NCBI GenBank assembly: GCA_030446285.1
Contig: JASUSC010000003.1
Location: 1-59,860, forward strand
Origin: Eubacteriales bacterium
GTDB taxonomy: Bacteria > Bacillota > JASUSC01
Length of the DNA: 59,860 nucleotides
Reading direction: 5' to 3'
In this document: in pieces, positions 26,041 to 38,317 of the stretch
Layout: every line of letters begins with the position of its first letter
Numbering within the stretch: the first letter of the stretch is position 1
Notes under the pieces: generated by a model
What the model saw: the letters and a program-made list of their open reading frames with translations, nothing else
Told to the model about the DNA's origin: nothing
Database searches by the model: none
Made by a program: the position numbers and the translations under genes

Positions 26041-26771
26041 TACCCGGTTTCCCCCTTCAGACGGTAGGCATCAAATTTTTTCAACACGTTCATGAGCAAG
26101 GCCAGGCTGACCTTGGCCATATAATACAAGGAGCGGAGGGGGGTAATGGAAGAACGGCCGGCCTGGCGGCTCTTCATTTCTACCGGTACCTCAAGAATCC
26201 GAAAGCCTAATTTGTCGAGAATAATAAGCACTTCTGGCTCAGGGTAGTCGGTGGGGTAATAGTGGGCAAAGAGGCAGATGATTTCTCTGTTTACCGCCCG
26301 GAAGCCGGAAGTGGTGTCCTTTATCCACTGACCGGACAAGAGCCGCAGCAGGAAGGAGAGGAACCAGATGCCCACTCGTCTTCCCACCGGCGACCGGTAA
26401 CCCGTTGGAGCGACAAACCGAGAACCTACAATCATATCCCCCTCCCCTGCCAAGAGCGGCGCCATAATTTTGGGGAGTTCTGCCGGTTCGTGTTGCCCAT
26501 CGGCATCCATCTGAATGGCAATGTCGTAACCGTGGCGGTACGCATATAGATAACCGGTTTGCATAGCGCCACCAATGCCAAGATTAAAGGGCAGGTCGAT
26601 GACCTGAGCTCCAGCTGCTCTGGCCACTGCCGCCGTGTTATCCCGGGAACCATCGTTGATGACCACCACATCGTACTCAGGGCAAAAACGGCGCAGGCCG
26701 GCAATAACTTTACCAACACTCTTTTCCTCATTGTATGCCGGAATTATTACCAGCACCCTGGGCTTCGTCAT
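26040..26771 (-). CDS. GT2 glycosyltransferase, polyprenyl-phosphate sugar synthase type
   Basis: DPM1/ArnC-like GT-A enzyme of 243 residues. Motifs: VIIPAYNEEKSVGKVI, VVINDGSRDNTAAVAR, IQMDADGQHEP (DxD-type metal site), SRFVAPTGYRS and DTTSGFRAVNREI. There are no C-terminal membrane helices, so membrane handling probably falls to the DUF2304 and EamA partners. The predicted reaction is transfer of a hexose from a nucleotide-sugar to a polyprenyl phosphate on the cytoplasmic face. The sugar is not predictable. ATG at 26771 with GGAGGA upstream. Confidence 0.93.
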   Translation of the reverse strand: MTKPRVLVIIPAYNEEKSVGKVIAGLRRFCPEYDVVVINDGSRDNTAAVARAAGAQVIDLPFNLGIGGAMQTGYLYAYRHGYDIAIQMDADGQHEPAELPKIMAPLLAGEGDMIVGSRFVAPTGYRSPVGRRVGIWFLSFLLRLLSGQWIKDTTSGFRAVNREIICLFAHYYPTDYPEPEVLIILDKLGFRILEVPVEMKSRQAGRSSITPLRSLYYMAKVSLALLMNVLKKFDAYRLKGETG

Positions 26772-26840
26772 TGTTTTCCTCCTGTTTTTGGCAATTCATT
26801 TCTTTTTCCAAACAAAATTTATCAGAAAAATCCCTTTTCG

Positions 26841-29760
<2,920 letters not shown>

Positions 29761-29761
29761 T

Positions 29762-31936
29762 TTATCCCTCCCCTCCAGCCAAACGCAAGGGAGCTAAACT
29801 TGCGAGAAGCTTTTTTATCCCCTGGTTGGGAAAAGCCACTGTAAGAATAATATCCCCTTTTTCTTCCTGGACCCCCACTATCACTCCCAGTCCCCATTTG
29901 GCATGTTCTACCTTCTGGCCGGGCTGCCACTGAACTGTTCCCCTTTCAGCAGCAGTCTGCATCTTTTCCCTTTTTTCTAGTTTTTCCCCTGCCACCACAC
30001 CCGTCCCAGGCCGGTTCAGCCAGCAGATCAGGTGGTCAGGGATTTCCTCGAGAAAACGGGAAGGAGGATTGGCCATGGCCCGACCGTAAAGAAGCCGGTT
30101 GGCCGCCAAGGTGAGATAAAGTCTCTCCTTGGCCCGGGTGATACCCACATAACAGAGGCGTCTTTCTTCCTCCATCTCTTCCTGGGAAAAGAAGGCCCGG
30201 GAGGTGGGAAAAAGATTTTCTTCCATGCCGGCCATAAAAACCACGGGAAACTCCAACCCTTTGGCGCTGTGAAAGGTCATGAGGGTAACCGCATCCGGTC
30301 CCCCCTCCTCCAGGGTGTCCACATCACTCATCAGGGACACGGCAGCCATAAAGGCGGCTAAATCAGCTCTCTCCTCGCTCTGGCTCTCAAAGCCCCGCAC
30401 TACCGAGAGAAATTCCTGCAGGTTTTCCCGCCGGCTGCGTCCTTCCGCCGTTCCGTCATCATATTCGGCCAACAAACCGCTCTCCTCCAAAACGGTATTT
30501 ACCAAGAGACTAATGGACATTGTCTTAGCGTAGCCGGCAAAACGCTGCAAAAGCTCACCCAACCCTCTCACTTCCTGGAGAGCTTTCCCTTTCACCCCGG
30601 CCCTTTCGGCCGCAGTAAGGGCATCAGTAAAGGGCATGTCCTGCCGGCGGGCAAACTCCACCAGCCTGTCCACGGTGGCCGTTCCCACTCCTTTCCGCAT
30701 CAGCAGCAGGCGGCGGAAACTCAGCTCATCGCGGGGATTGACCAGCAACCGCAGATAGGCCAGCAGGTCTTTAATTTCTTTCCGTTCGTAGAAGCGCAGA
30801 GCCCCAACCAGCCGGTAAGGAATCCCCTGCCGGAGGAAAGTTTCTTCCAGCACCCGCGACTGGGCATTGGTACGGTAGAGAACGGCGAAAGCGCGGAAGG
30901 GATATCCTTCTTCCCGCTGCAAGCGCAGGATCTCTTCCGCCACAAAAAAGGCCTCATCCCATTCCGTCGCCGCCCGGTAGGCAACCACCGGGGCGCCAGC
31001 ATCGTTTTCCGTCCACAGCCGTTTGGGCTTCCGGCGCAAATTGCAGGCCACCACGGCGTTGGCCGCTTCCAGAATGGTGCGGGTAGAGCGGTAGTTCTGC
31101 TCTAAGCGGATTATCTTGGCCTCCGGGTAATCCTTTTCAAAATCCAAGATGTTTTGGACATCAGCCCCCCGCCAGCCGTAAATGGACTGATCGTCGTCAC
31201 CCACCACACAGAGATTGCGGTGGGTAGCGGAAAGCAGACGGATTAGGCGGTATTGGGCGTGGTTGGTATCCTGATACTCGTCGACCATGATGTAGCGGAA
31301 AAAGTTACGGTATTTCTCCAGGACCTCGGGGTACCGTTCAAAAAGGTCCACCGTGAGCATCAAGATATCGTCAAAATCCAGAGCATTACCGGCTTTCAGC
31401 CTCTCCTGATAAGCGGCAAAAATCTCGGCCGCCTTCTCTTCCCGCCAGTTCCCCGCCTGAGCCGCCAGATCTTCCGGCCCCAGCAGATAGTTTTTAGCCC
31501 GGCTAAAGGCGGCCAGCAGGGATTTAGGGGGAAAGTTTTTTTCATCCAGGTTGAGTTCCTTCAAAACCTCCCTGAGCAAACTCTCCTGATCTTGCGGGTC
31601 ATAAATGTTGAAGTTCTCATCGTAACCGAGAAGAGAGATTTCCCGGCGCAAAATGCGAACACAGGCGGAGTGAAAGGTGCTGACCCACATAGCCGAGGCT
31701 TTGAAACCGACCAGGGCTTCCACCCGCTCCTTCATTTCCCGGGCTGCCTTGTTGGTAAAAGTGATGGCTAAAATCCGCTCCGGTGCTACTCCCTTCTCCT
31801 GAACTAAGTAAGCCATCCGGCGGGTAAGAACCCTGGTTTTGCCACTTCCCGCCCCGGCGAGAATAAGGAGAGGTCCTTCGGTAGTAACCACCGCTTCTCG
31901 CTGAGGTGGATTTAAATCTGCCAGTAAATCCTTCAC
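29762..31936 (-). CDS. pcrA: UvrD/PcrA-type ATP-dependent DNA helicase
   Basis: SF1A 3'-5' helicase, 724 residues, for repair and replication-conflict resolution. Helicase motifs in order: GAGSGKTRVLTRR (Walker A, residues ~30), ITFTNKAAREMKERV, DFDDILMLT, VDEYQDTNHAQY, VVGDDDQSIYGWRGAD, LEQNYRST, VTLMTFHSAKGLEFPVV and CYVGITRAKERLYL. The C-terminal HAKWGLGVIVGV domain is typical of PcrA and binds RNA polymerase in homologues. GTG start at 31936 with GGAGG ten bases upstream. Confidence 0.97.
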   Translation of the reverse strand: MKDLLADLNPPQREAVVTTEGPLLILAGAGSGKTRVLTRRMAYLVQEKGVAPERILAITFTNKAAREMKERVEALVGFKASAMWVSTFHSACVRILRREISLLGYDENFNIYDPQDQESLLREVLKELNLDEKNFPPKSLLAAFSRAKNYLLGPEDLAAQAGNWREEKAAEIFAAYQERLKAGNALDFDDILMLTVDLFERYPEVLEKYRNFFRYIMVDEYQDTNHAQYRLIRLLSATHRNLCVVGDDDQSIYGWRGADVQNILDFEKDYPEAKIIRLEQNYRSTRTILEAANAVVACNLRRKPKRLWTENDAGAPVVAYRAATEWDEAFFVAEEILRLQREEGYPFRAFAVLYRTNAQSRVLEETFLRQGIPYRLVGALRFYERKEIKDLLAYLRLLVNPRDELSFRRLLLMRKGVGTATVDRLVEFARRQDMPFTDALTAAERAGVKGKALQEVRGLGELLQRFAGYAKTMSISLLVNTVLEESGLLAEYDDGTAEGRSRRENLQEFLSVVRGFESQSEERADLAAFMAAVSLMSDVDTLEEGGPDAVTLMTFHSAKGLEFPVVFMAGMEENLFPTSRAFFSQEEMEEERRLCYVGITRAKERLYLTLAANRLLYGRAMANPPSRFLEEIPDHLICWLNRPGTGVVAGEKLEKREKMQTAAERGTVQWQPGQKVEHAKWGLGVIVGVQEEKGDIILTVAFPNQGIKKLLASLAPLRLAGGEG

Positions 31937-31968
31937 CAGAACATAGCCTCCTTCTCTTTCCTTAGCCT

Positions 31969-32256
31969 TTACTTAGCAACAACTCCGCTCGCATAGCCTG
32001 CTATCATCATGAAGAGAACCAGCAGGGAAATTAGAGCATATTTTCTGTCTTTCTGCCGCCAGAATAAAATCCCCGTCTCTCCCACCCGCAGAACAGGGCT
32101 TAATATCAGCAGCAACAGGCCGGCGGAAAGCAACTTCCTGCCTGCCGCACCCTTCGCAAAAACCACCATCAGCCCTGCCCCGAGGAGAAAAAGAGAGATG
32201 CTGGTGACAAAGGTTGTCAGCCTCTCTGCCATATCTGTCAGCCTTATATTCGTCAT
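31969..32256 (-). CDS. DUF1634 membrane protein (TauE partner)
   Basis: A 95-residue three-TM protein. RLTTFVTSISLFLLGAGLMVV and LLSAGLLLLILSPVLRVGE match DUF1634. This family is usually encoded directly behind TauE/SafE-type transporters, as here, where its ATG overlaps the TauE stop (ATGA). It may assist the transporter; no activity is known. Confidence 0.88.
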   Translation of the reverse strand: MTNIRLTDMAERLTTFVTSISLFLLGAGLMVVFAKGAAGRKLLSAGLLLLILSPVLRVGETGILFWRQKDRKYALISLLVLFMMIAGYASGVVAK

Positions 32257-33038
32257 AATAAACCACTAACTCCCTTCCTCAACATAACCAGCGCCATGTA
32301 CAAGGCCACGGCAGCAAAAAGCCAGCGCACAAATTTCACCGGCAGGTGGGGCATTAGCTTTGCCCCGCTCCGCGCTCCTGCATATACGCCTATCGCCACC
32401 GGCGCCGCCACCAAAGGATCAATCTGCCCCCGCCCCCAGTATACCAAGGCTCCTGCTGCCGCCGTTATTCCGATCATAAAACTGCTGGTGGCCACCGCCC
32501 TGCGAAAAGAAAGGCCCATCAACCGGTGCATCACCGGCACTTTAATAATTCCTCCCCCTATCCCCAGCAAAGCCGAAAGGACTCCGGCCAAACCGGAGAA
32601 AAAAAGACCGGCAGGCAAATTGTGGTAATGCCCCGGTGAGTAATCTCCCTCTTCCCCTTTTCTATCCTGCTCACGTCTGCTGCGAAAAAGAGAGAAAGCG
32701 GTGTAGAAAAGAAACACGGCAAAAAGGAGTTCCAGCAGGTCGCTGACAACCCATCCCGCAAGAAAAGCCCCGCCTACTGCTCCAGCTACCGTGGTTAACT
32801 CTAAAGCCATTCCCAGTCGGACATCAGTCAGTCCCTGCCGCAGGTAAGTAACAGAAGCCCCCATCGAGGTGGCAATCACCGCCACCATGCTTGCACTAAC
32901 TGCTTTGAGCACCGGCACATGGAGGGCCGAGACCAAGAGGGGAACTAAAATTACCCCTCCTCCCAATCCCGTTATCGCTCCAAAAACTCCTGCGGCCAGA
33001 CCGCAAATACCCTCCAAAACCACAGTCTCCATCGCCAA
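32253..33038 (-). CDS. TauE/SafE-family sulfite/organic anion exporter
   Basis: A 261-residue membrane protein with two repeats of the TauE half-signature: ITGLGGGVILVPLLVSALH near residue 23 and LLGIGGGIIKVPVMHRLMG near 160. About eight TM helices are present. The family moves sulfite, sulfoacetate or related anions; substrate not predictable. A TTG at 33038 is assumed; ATG two codons later is equally possible. Transcription likely starts from the extended -10 at 33082-33090. It probably heads a unit running through pcrA, amj and ligA. Confidence 0.9.
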   Translation of the reverse strand: MAMETVVLEGICGLAAGVFGAITGLGGGVILVPLLVSALHVPVLKAVSASMVAVIATSMGASVTYLRQGLTDVRLGMALELTTVAGAVGGAFLAGWVVSDLLELLFAVFLFYTAFSLFRSRREQDRKGEEGDYSPGHYHNLPAGLFFSGLAGVLSALLGIGGGIIKVPVMHRLMGLSFRRAVATSSFMIGITAAAGALVYWGRGQIDPLVAAPVAIGVYAGARSGAKLMPHLPVKFVRWLFAAVALYMALVMLRKGVSGLL

Positions 33039-33074
33039 CGTGAAGCCTTTCCCTCTTTCTTTACCACTTTCTGA

Positions 33075-33317
33075 CTAATTCATTATATCACACCATTATC
33101 CTGCCGGCTAGAAAAACGGCTGCGTGCTTTCAGTAACGGCCTCCACAAAGCTCACCTGAAGAGCGATTCCATCTTTGTGAAAAAATACAACGGCACCTGC
33201 ATCGCCTGTCACAAATCCGAACCTGACACCGGTAACATTGCGTTAAGGGCCTGGAAGCGGTGGAAAAAGAAAAGCAGTCTTCTTAAAAACCTTTCCGCGC
33301 AGGCTAATCATTTTTAG
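33075..33317 (+). pseudogene. Remnant of a c-type cytochrome (one CXXCH motif)
   Basis: An open frame of 80 codons follows an in-frame TGA, with no ATG and no signal peptide. It reads LRAFSNGLHKAHLKSD, then FVKKYNGTCIACHKSEPDTG, a basic segment and a TAG at 33315. CIACH (33198-33212) is a heme c attachment motif, and the upstream HKAH provides possible distal ligands, as in multiheme cytochromes. A functional cytochrome needs a signal peptide, so this looks like the 3' end of a lost gene. It keeps its own terminator. It opposes folC and the TauE gene. Confidence 0.75.
33082..33090 (-). promoter_or_regulatory. Extended -10 promoter for the TauE-led unit
   Basis: Minus-strand TGATATAAT, an extended -10 with no good -35, 44 bases upstream of the TauE start. 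It overlaps the cytochrome remnant. Confidence 0.5.
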
Positions 33318-33331
33318 CCTGCTTTCTTTTT
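33299..33331 (+). terminator. Terminator behind the cytochrome remnant
   Basis: GCAGGCTAA (33299-33307) and TTAGCCTGC (33314-33322) form a perfect 9-bp stem, followed by TTTCTTTTT on the plus strand. It overlaps the folC stop region. On the minus strand no T-run follows, so it serves the plus-strand remnant. Confidence 0.8.
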
Positions 33332-34617
33332 AGCAAAACTTCCCGGGCTTCTGCCACCATGTATAGCGATCCCGTTATACACACCACATCTTCCTTCCCG
33401 GCTAAAGAGAGGGCTTTTTCCACCGCCGCACCGATTTCTTCCTCCAGATAAACCTCCGTCAGGTATTTCTTTACCTCCCGGGCCAGCTCCTGCCATTCTC
33501 CCGCCCGAGGGCTGTTAGGTCTGGTAATTACTACAGCCGCAGCCAGAGGGGCCAGTTCCGCCACCACCTTTTCCCGCTCTTTATCCCCCAGCATTCCGAG
33601 AAGAAGGACAAGACGACGGTCACCGTAATATTCGCTTAGAGCCCGACGCAGGGCCACTGCTCCGTCGTAATTGTGGGCTCCGTCCAGCAAAACTAGGGGC
33701 GAGTCGTAGACCTGCTCCAGCCGGCCGGGCCACGCGGCTTTTTTCAGCCCCGTCCGCAAAGCTTCCTCCGGCAAAGCCCATCCCTGCTCCTGCATCAGGC
33801 GGGTAACAGCCACCGCCATAGCAGCATTTTTCACCTGGTGCCGGCCGGAAAGAGTTATCTCCAGTCCTTCCTCCCGGCCCCACCAGCCCTGCAGGTCAAA
33901 AACTTGGCGTCCCGGTCTACTCTCTCTTATCTCCCAAGTAAAATCCCTGCCCGCAAGGTAAAGGGGAGCCTTCATCTCCCTGGCTTTATCCTCAATTATC
34001 CGCCAGGCAGACAAAAACTCCACTCCCGTCACCACCGGTCTTCCCGGCTTGATAATTGCCGCCTTTTCCCGGGCAATGTCTTCCAGAGTATTCCCCAGGT
34101 AGTCCATGTGGTCCATGGCCACGTTGGTGATGACGGTAACCAGAGGGCTTTCCACCACATTGGTGGAATCGATGCGGCCACCTAAACCCACTTCTAAAAA
34201 AACCGGTCGGGCCCGGTGACGAGCAAAAAAGAGAAAAGCCACCGCGGTAGAAACCTCAAATTCTGTGGGAGCTTCAAAACCATTGGCCACCATTGCCTCT
34301 AAATGCGGCCTTAATTCGCCAATTAGCTGCCCCACTTCTGTCGGTTCAATTTCCCGGCCTCTGATTCGGAATCGCTCCGTGTAGGAATGGAGGTGAGGCG
34401 AAGTAAAAGTTCCGGCCGGGTAACCGCCCTCCTGCCAAATGGCGGCGAGAAAAGCCGTAGTCGAACCCTTCCCGTTGGTGCCACCGATATGAACGACTTC
34501 CAGCTCTTTTTCCGGATTGCCCACCCGGCGCAAAATCTCTCGAATCCGTTCCAAACCTAAATTTATCCCAAATTTGGTAAAATTGCACAAGTAATCCAGC
34601 GCCTCGTTGTATTCCAT
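33304..34617 (-). CDS. folC: Bifunctional folylpolyglutamate synthase / dihydrofolate synthase
   Basis: Mur-ligase-family enzyme adding glutamates to folates. The ATP loop is HIGGTNGKGSTTAFL (residue ~45), with SPHLHSYTERFRI after it, then LEVGLGGRIDSTNVV, ITNVAMDHMDYLGNT and the C-terminal LDGAHNYDGA. ATG at 34617 is preceded by AAAGGAGAGG and gives 437 residues. A longer frame to 34656 would run into the regulator gene. In many Firmicutes folC follows valS directly; here a regulator gene separates them. Confidence 0.95.
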   Translation of the reverse strand: MEYNEALDYLCNFTKFGINLGLERIREILRRVGNPEKELEVVHIGGTNGKGSTTAFLAAIWQEGGYPAGTFTSPHLHSYTERFRIRGREIEPTEVGQLIGELRPHLEAMVANGFEAPTEFEVSTAVAFLFFARHRARPVFLEVGLGGRIDSTNVVESPLVTVITNVAMDHMDYLGNTLEDIAREKAAIIKPGRPVVTGVEFLSAWRIIEDKAREMKAPLYLAGRDFTWEIRESRPGRQVFDLQGWWGREEGLEITLSGRHQVKNAAMAVAVTRLMQEQGWALPEEALRTGLKKAAWPGRLEQVYDSPLVLLDGAHNYDGAVALRRALSEYYGDRRLVLLLGMLGDKEREKVVAELAPLAAAVVITRPNSPRAGEWQELAREVKKYLTEVYLEEEIGAAVEKALSLAGKEDVVCITGSLYMVAEAREVLLKRKQAKND

Positions 34618-34630
34618 CTTATCCTCTCCT

Positions 34631-35194
34631 TTATAACCTGGGATTGCTGAGAACATCGATAAAATTCAGGAGCAACCGCAACTGCTCATCATTCAACCGG
34701 CAGATGGAACCGAGAATCACCTGAACCCGGGGATCGGTCAAAATTTTTCGCAGTTCCGGATTCAAGGAGGCAACCAGCTCATCCAGCTCTTCCCGATCTA
34801 AAATCAAGTAGCATACCGAGACTCCCAGCGCGCGGCTGATTCTTTCCAGCGTTTTAAAAGAGGCACTGACCCGCCCCATCTCAAGCTGCCCGATTAGTCC
34901 CGGAGATACGCCCGCCTTCTCCGCCAGTTCTTTCTGGGTCAGGCCCCTCATTTTTCGCGCCCACTTGAGCTTCTGGGCAATGACCTGCTGGAGGCTATCA
35001 CTCCCTAAACAGTGGGAAAGAGGAATATTCAGCGCCTTGGCCAGTTTGCGCAGGGCTTTGGCCGAAGGCTGTACCTTTCCCCGTTCAATCTCGCTTATGT
35101 ACGTGGGCGACAGTCCTGTCCTGGCTGCCATTTCGGCCAGGGTAATCCCGTTTTCCTGCCGGAAAATCCTGATTCTGTGCCCGATATCTTCCAA
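34631..35194 (-). CDS. Double-HTH (XRE/Cro-like) transcriptional regulator
   Basis: A 187-residue protein with two tandem XRE helix-turn-helix domains: residues ~3-60 (GITLAEMAARTGLSPTYISE) and ~70-125 (GLTQKELAEKAGVSPGLIGQ). A helical C-terminus (LNPELRKILTDPRVQVILGS, LNDEQLRLLLNFIDVL) may dimerise or sense a signal. TTG start at 35194 with AGGAGGGA upstream; an earlier in-frame start at 35254 would lie upstream of the -10. The palindrome at its own promoter suggests autoregulation. Targets are unknown, perhaps including the adjacent plus-strand ORF. Confidence 0.88.
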   Translation of the reverse strand: MEDIGHRIRIFRQENGITLAEMAARTGLSPTYISEIERGKVQPSAKALRKLAKALNIPLSHCLGSDSLQQVIAQKLKWARKMRGLTQKELAEKAGVSPGLIGQLEMGRVSASFKTLERISRALGVSVCYLILDREELDELVASLNPELRKILTDPRVQVILGSICRLNDEQLRLLLNFIDVLSNPRL

Positions 35195-35211
35195 GTTTAT
35201 CCCTCCTGTCT

Positions 35212-35251
35212 CCTTAGCTGAGCTAAGGTTTACCTTGGTCAAATTATACCA
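35212..35251 (-). promoter_or_regulatory. Promoter and palindromic operator of the double-HTH regulator
   Basis: An extended -10 TGGTATAAT (35243-35251, minus strand) is followed downstream by a perfect 8-1-8 palindrome CCTTAGCTGAGCTAAGG (35212-35228). It lies between the predicted transcription start and the SD, where repressor binding would block elongation. Confidence 0.65.
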
Positions 35252-35357
35252 CACCTGTCGTTTCGAAAGTATTTCTTTTCTGTAATACTACGGTTTTTGG
35301 AAAAAACATGCTGTCGTTTTTTGTTTGATTTTTTTTAATAAAATTTTTTAATCAATT

Positions 35358-35600
35358 ATGATGAGTGTAGAAAATCGGGAAATGGTAATAAATAAAATTA
35401 TATGCAAAAGGAAGTGGAGCAAAAAAGAGGAATTTTTTTCAGAAAACCACCTCTCCGTAGAAACCAAACCTGAGGCCTATTATCTCTTGAACACCCGCGA
35501 TGACAACAAGTACAAAACGCTCGGTCACATCAAAGGTGTAAATCACATCCTTCCCTGCACCGTCCCAGTAAAAAAAGAGGCCCTTTGGAGCCTCTTTTAA
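35358..35600 (+). CDS. Doubtful 80-residue ORF in an AT-rich island
   Basis: Open frame divergent from the double-HTH regulator. The first third is AT-rich and lysine-rich ([17 protein letters not shown]); the rest has codon use closer to the genome. There is no recognisable SD before the ATG pair. The last codons and stop lie in the valS terminator, which argues against an intact gene. No family recognised. The ~100 bases before it (35255-35357) are poly-T/poly-A rich without a clear signal. Confidence 0.25.
   Translation: MMSVENREMVINKIICKRKWSKKEEFFSENHLSVETKPEAYYLLNTRDDNKYKTLGHIKGVNHILPCTVPVKKEALWSLF
35569..35595 (-). terminator. Terminator of valS
   Basis: Minus-strand hairpin AGAGGC / GCCTCT (35590-35595 and 35576-35581) followed by TTTTTTTA. 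A TTTTAATTT run on the other side could make it bidirectional. Confidence 0.85.
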
Positions 35601-38269
35601 TTTGCACCAAACAGCCTTCTCTTTCTTTCCAGAAGAGCTTCCCGCTCTGCCAAGTAAATCTTTTCTTTTTCCCGCTCTTTGGCCACCACTTCCGGCGGAG
35701 CTTTTTTCAGGAAGCTTTCGTTGTTCAGTTTGCCCTGCACCCGGGCCAGCTCCTTGTCCAGCCGCTTAATTTCCTTCTCCAGTCGTTCCCGTTCCTTCTC
35801 TAAGTCAATTACTCCTTTGAGGGGCAGGTAAACTTCAACCCCCTTCACAGCCGCAGCCAACGCCTGCTCAATCTCCGGCCCGCCGCTGTCCTCAACAGTT
35901 AACTCGGACAACCAGGCCAGGTGCTCTACCAGCTTCCGCCCCTCGCTGAGCACATCTTTCAGTTCTCCCTCGGCCGTCCGGACCACGGCTTCTACCTTGC
36001 GCCCAACGGGAATACCCACTTCACTCCGCAGGTTGCGCACGCTCTTAATTACTTCCATCAGCAATTGCATCTGTTCTTCGGCAGCCGCATCCGTCAATGC
36101 CGGATCGGGTTTGGGCCACGGTTGCAGCATAATGGTTTCGCCGCGGTGAGGCAGGTGCTGCCAGATTTCTTCGGTGATGAAGGGCAGGAAAGGATGAAGG
36201 AGGCGCAGGGTCCCCTGAAGAACAAACCAGAGCACCTCCAGCGCAAGGCGACGGCTTTCTTCCTCCTGGCTGTTGAGACGGGGTTTCACCGCCTCGATGT
36301 ACCAGTCGCAGTACTCGTTCCAGACAAATTCGTACAGCAGCCGTACCGCCTCGCCCAGGTCATACCTTTCCATGGCGCGGGTAACCTCTTCCACAGTGGC
36401 GTTGTACCGGCTCAGAATCCAACGGTCGGGGACAGTGAGGTTCTCCCGGCGGAATTTGTTGCCGTCGATGATGTCCTCCCCGGGTTGGAAATCTCCTAAG
36501 TTCATCAGCACAAAACGGGAAGCGTTCCACAGTTTATTGCAGAAGTTGCGTGCTCCTTCCAGTCTCTCTAAGCGGAAGCGCAAGTCGTTGCCCGGCGTAT
36601 TGCCAGTGACCAGGGTCATGCGCAGGGTATCGGCCCCATACTTTTCGATAACCTCAATGGGGTCAACCCCGTTGCCTAAGGATTTGCTCATCTTTCTCCC
36701 TTCTGCATCCAGCACCAGACCGTGGATGAAAACTTCCCGGAAGGGAACGTCTTTCATAAATTCAAGACCCATGAAAATCATCCGGGCCACCCAGAAGAAA
36801 ATGATGTCCCGCCCGGTAACCAGGACGCTGGTGGGGTAGAAATGCTCCAGTTCGGGGGTTCGGTCCGGCCACCCCAAGGTCTCAAAGGGCCACAGGGCAG
36901 AACTGAACCAGGTATCTAAGACATCCGGATCCTGCTCCAGTTGGGTGCTGCCGCAGGCAGAACACTTCTGGGGCTCCTCTTTCTCACAAATGGTTTCGCC
37001 ACAATTCTGGCAGTACCAAACAGGGATGCGATGACCCCACCACAGTTGTCGGGAAATGCACCAGTCGCGAATGTTCTCCACCCAATTGAGGTAAATGCGG
37101 GTAAAGCGCTCGGGAACAAAGCGAATCCGGCCTTCTTTTACCGCCTGGATGGCCGGCTCGGCCAGGGGTTTCATCCGGACAAACCACTGCTTGGAAACCA
37201 TAGGCTCAACTACCGTGCCGCAGCGGTAGCAGTGGCCAACCGCGTGGGTGTGATCTTCTACCTTGAGGAGGTATCCGCCGGCTTTGAGGTCTTCGACAAT
37301 TTTCCGGCGGCATTCGTACCGGTCCAGACCCTGGTACGGTCCGGCTTCTTCATTCATGGTGGCATCTTTGTTCATCACGTTAATCACGGGCAAATTGTGC
37401 CGGAGGCCCACTTCGAAGTCGTTGGGGTCGTGGGCCGGCGTTATCTTAACCACTCCAGTCCCGAACTCGCGGTCAACGTATTCATCAGCAATAACAGGAA
37501 TTTCACGGTTTACGAGGGGAAGAATAACCTTCTTCCCCACCAAATGGTGATAGCGCTCGTCTTCGGGATGCACCGCCACTGCTGTATCGCCCAGCATGGT
37601 CTCGGGACGGGTAGTGGCCACCACCACGTAACCGTCGCCGTCAGCCAGGGGATATTTCAGATAGTAAAAGTGACCTTCCTTCTCCTCGTGCTCAACTTCG
37701 ATATCGGAGATGGTGGTGCTGCACTTGGGACACCAATTGATGATGTAGTCGCCCCGGTAAATCAACCCCCGCCGGTACAGTTCAACAAAAACTTCCTGCA
37801 CCGCTTTAGAACACCCCGGGTCCATGGTAAAACGCTCCCGCTGCCAGTCGCAGGAGCTGCCGAGACGGCGCAACTGACTGGCAATTCGGGCATGGTAGTG
37901 TTCCTTCCATTCCCAGACCCGTTCCAGGAACTTCTCCCGCCCTAAGTCATATTTGCTTAAGCCTTCTTCCGCCAGCTTCTCTTCCACCTTGGCTTGGGTA
38001 GCTATGCCGGCGTGGTCCGTTCCCGGCACCCACAGGGTGTTGTATCCCTGCATCCGCCGCCAGCGGATGAGAATGTCTTGGAGAGTGTTATCCATGGCAT
38101 GTCCCATGTGCAAAGCGCCGGTTACGTTGGGAGGCGGCATAACAATGCAAAAAGGTTCTTTGTCTCTCTCAACCTCTGCGTGGAAAAATCCCTTCTCTTC
38201 CCAGAAGCGATACCACTTCGTCTCTACCGTCTCCGGATTGTAGGAGGGGGGCAAACCTTTCTCCGTCAA
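35597..38269 (-). CDS. valS: Valyl-tRNA synthetase
   Basis: Class I synthetase of 890 residues charging tRNA-Val. The HIGH-type motif is [15 protein letters not shown] (residue ~50) and the KMSKS motif is in [14 protein letters not shown] (near 525). The CP1 editing domain ([13 protein letters not shown]) and two CxxC zinc knuckles ([20 protein letters not shown]) lie between them. The last ~70 residues form the ValS C-terminal coiled coil ([20 protein letters not shown]). TTG start at 38269 with GGAGGT seven bases upstream. Controlled by the valine T-box upstream. Confidence 0.98.
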   Translation of the reverse strand: MTEKGLPPSYNPETVETKWYRFWEEKGFFHAEVERDKEPFCIVMPPPNVTGALHMGHAMDNTLQDILIRWRRMQGYNTLWVPGTDHAGIATQAKVEEKLAEEGLSKYDLGREKFLERVWEWKEHYHARIASQLRRLGSSCDWQRERFTMDPGCSKAVQEVFVELYRRGLIYRGDYIINWCPKCSTTISDIEVEHEEKEGHFYYLKYPLADGDGYVVVATTRPETMLGDTAVAVHPEDERYHHLVGKKVILPLVNREIPVIADEYVDREFGTGVVKITPAHDPNDFEVGLRHNLPVINVMNKDATMNEEAGPYQGLDRYECRRKIVEDLKAGGYLLKVEDHTHAVGHCYRCGTVVEPMVSKQWFVRMKPLAEPAIQAVKEGRIRFVPERFTRIYLNWVENIRDWCISRQLWWGHRIPVWYCQNCGETICEKEEPQKCSACGSTQLEQDPDVLDTWFSSALWPFETLGWPDRTPELEHFYPTSVLVTGRDIIFFWVARMIFMGLEFMKDVPFREVFIHGLVLDAEGRKMSKSLGNGVDPIEVIEKYGADTLRMTLVTGNTPGNDLRFRLERLEGARNFCNKLWNASRFVLMNLGDFQPGEDIIDGNKFRRENLTVPDRWILSRYNATVEEVTRAMERYDLGEAVRLLYEFVWNEYCDWYIEAVKPRLNSQEEESRRLALEVLWFVLQGTLRLLHPFLPFITEEIWQHLPHRGETIMLQPWPKPDPALTDAAAEEQMQLLMEVIKSVRNLRSEVGIPVGRKVEAVVRTAEGELKDVLSEGRKLVEHLAWLSELTVEDSGGPEIEQALAAAVKGVEVYLPLKGVIDLEKERERLEKEIKRLDKELARVQGKLNNESFLKKAPPEVVAKEREKEKIYLAEREALLERKRRLFGAN

Positions 38270-38317
38270 GTTTTCTACCTCCTCTATTTCCTGTTATTGC
38301 CTTTTCCCGACCGAGTT

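Noticed and set aside
36941..37945. Long plus-strand open frame (334 codons) within valS
   Set aside because: Antisense shadow of a fully conserved valS; no SD and no recognisable domain.
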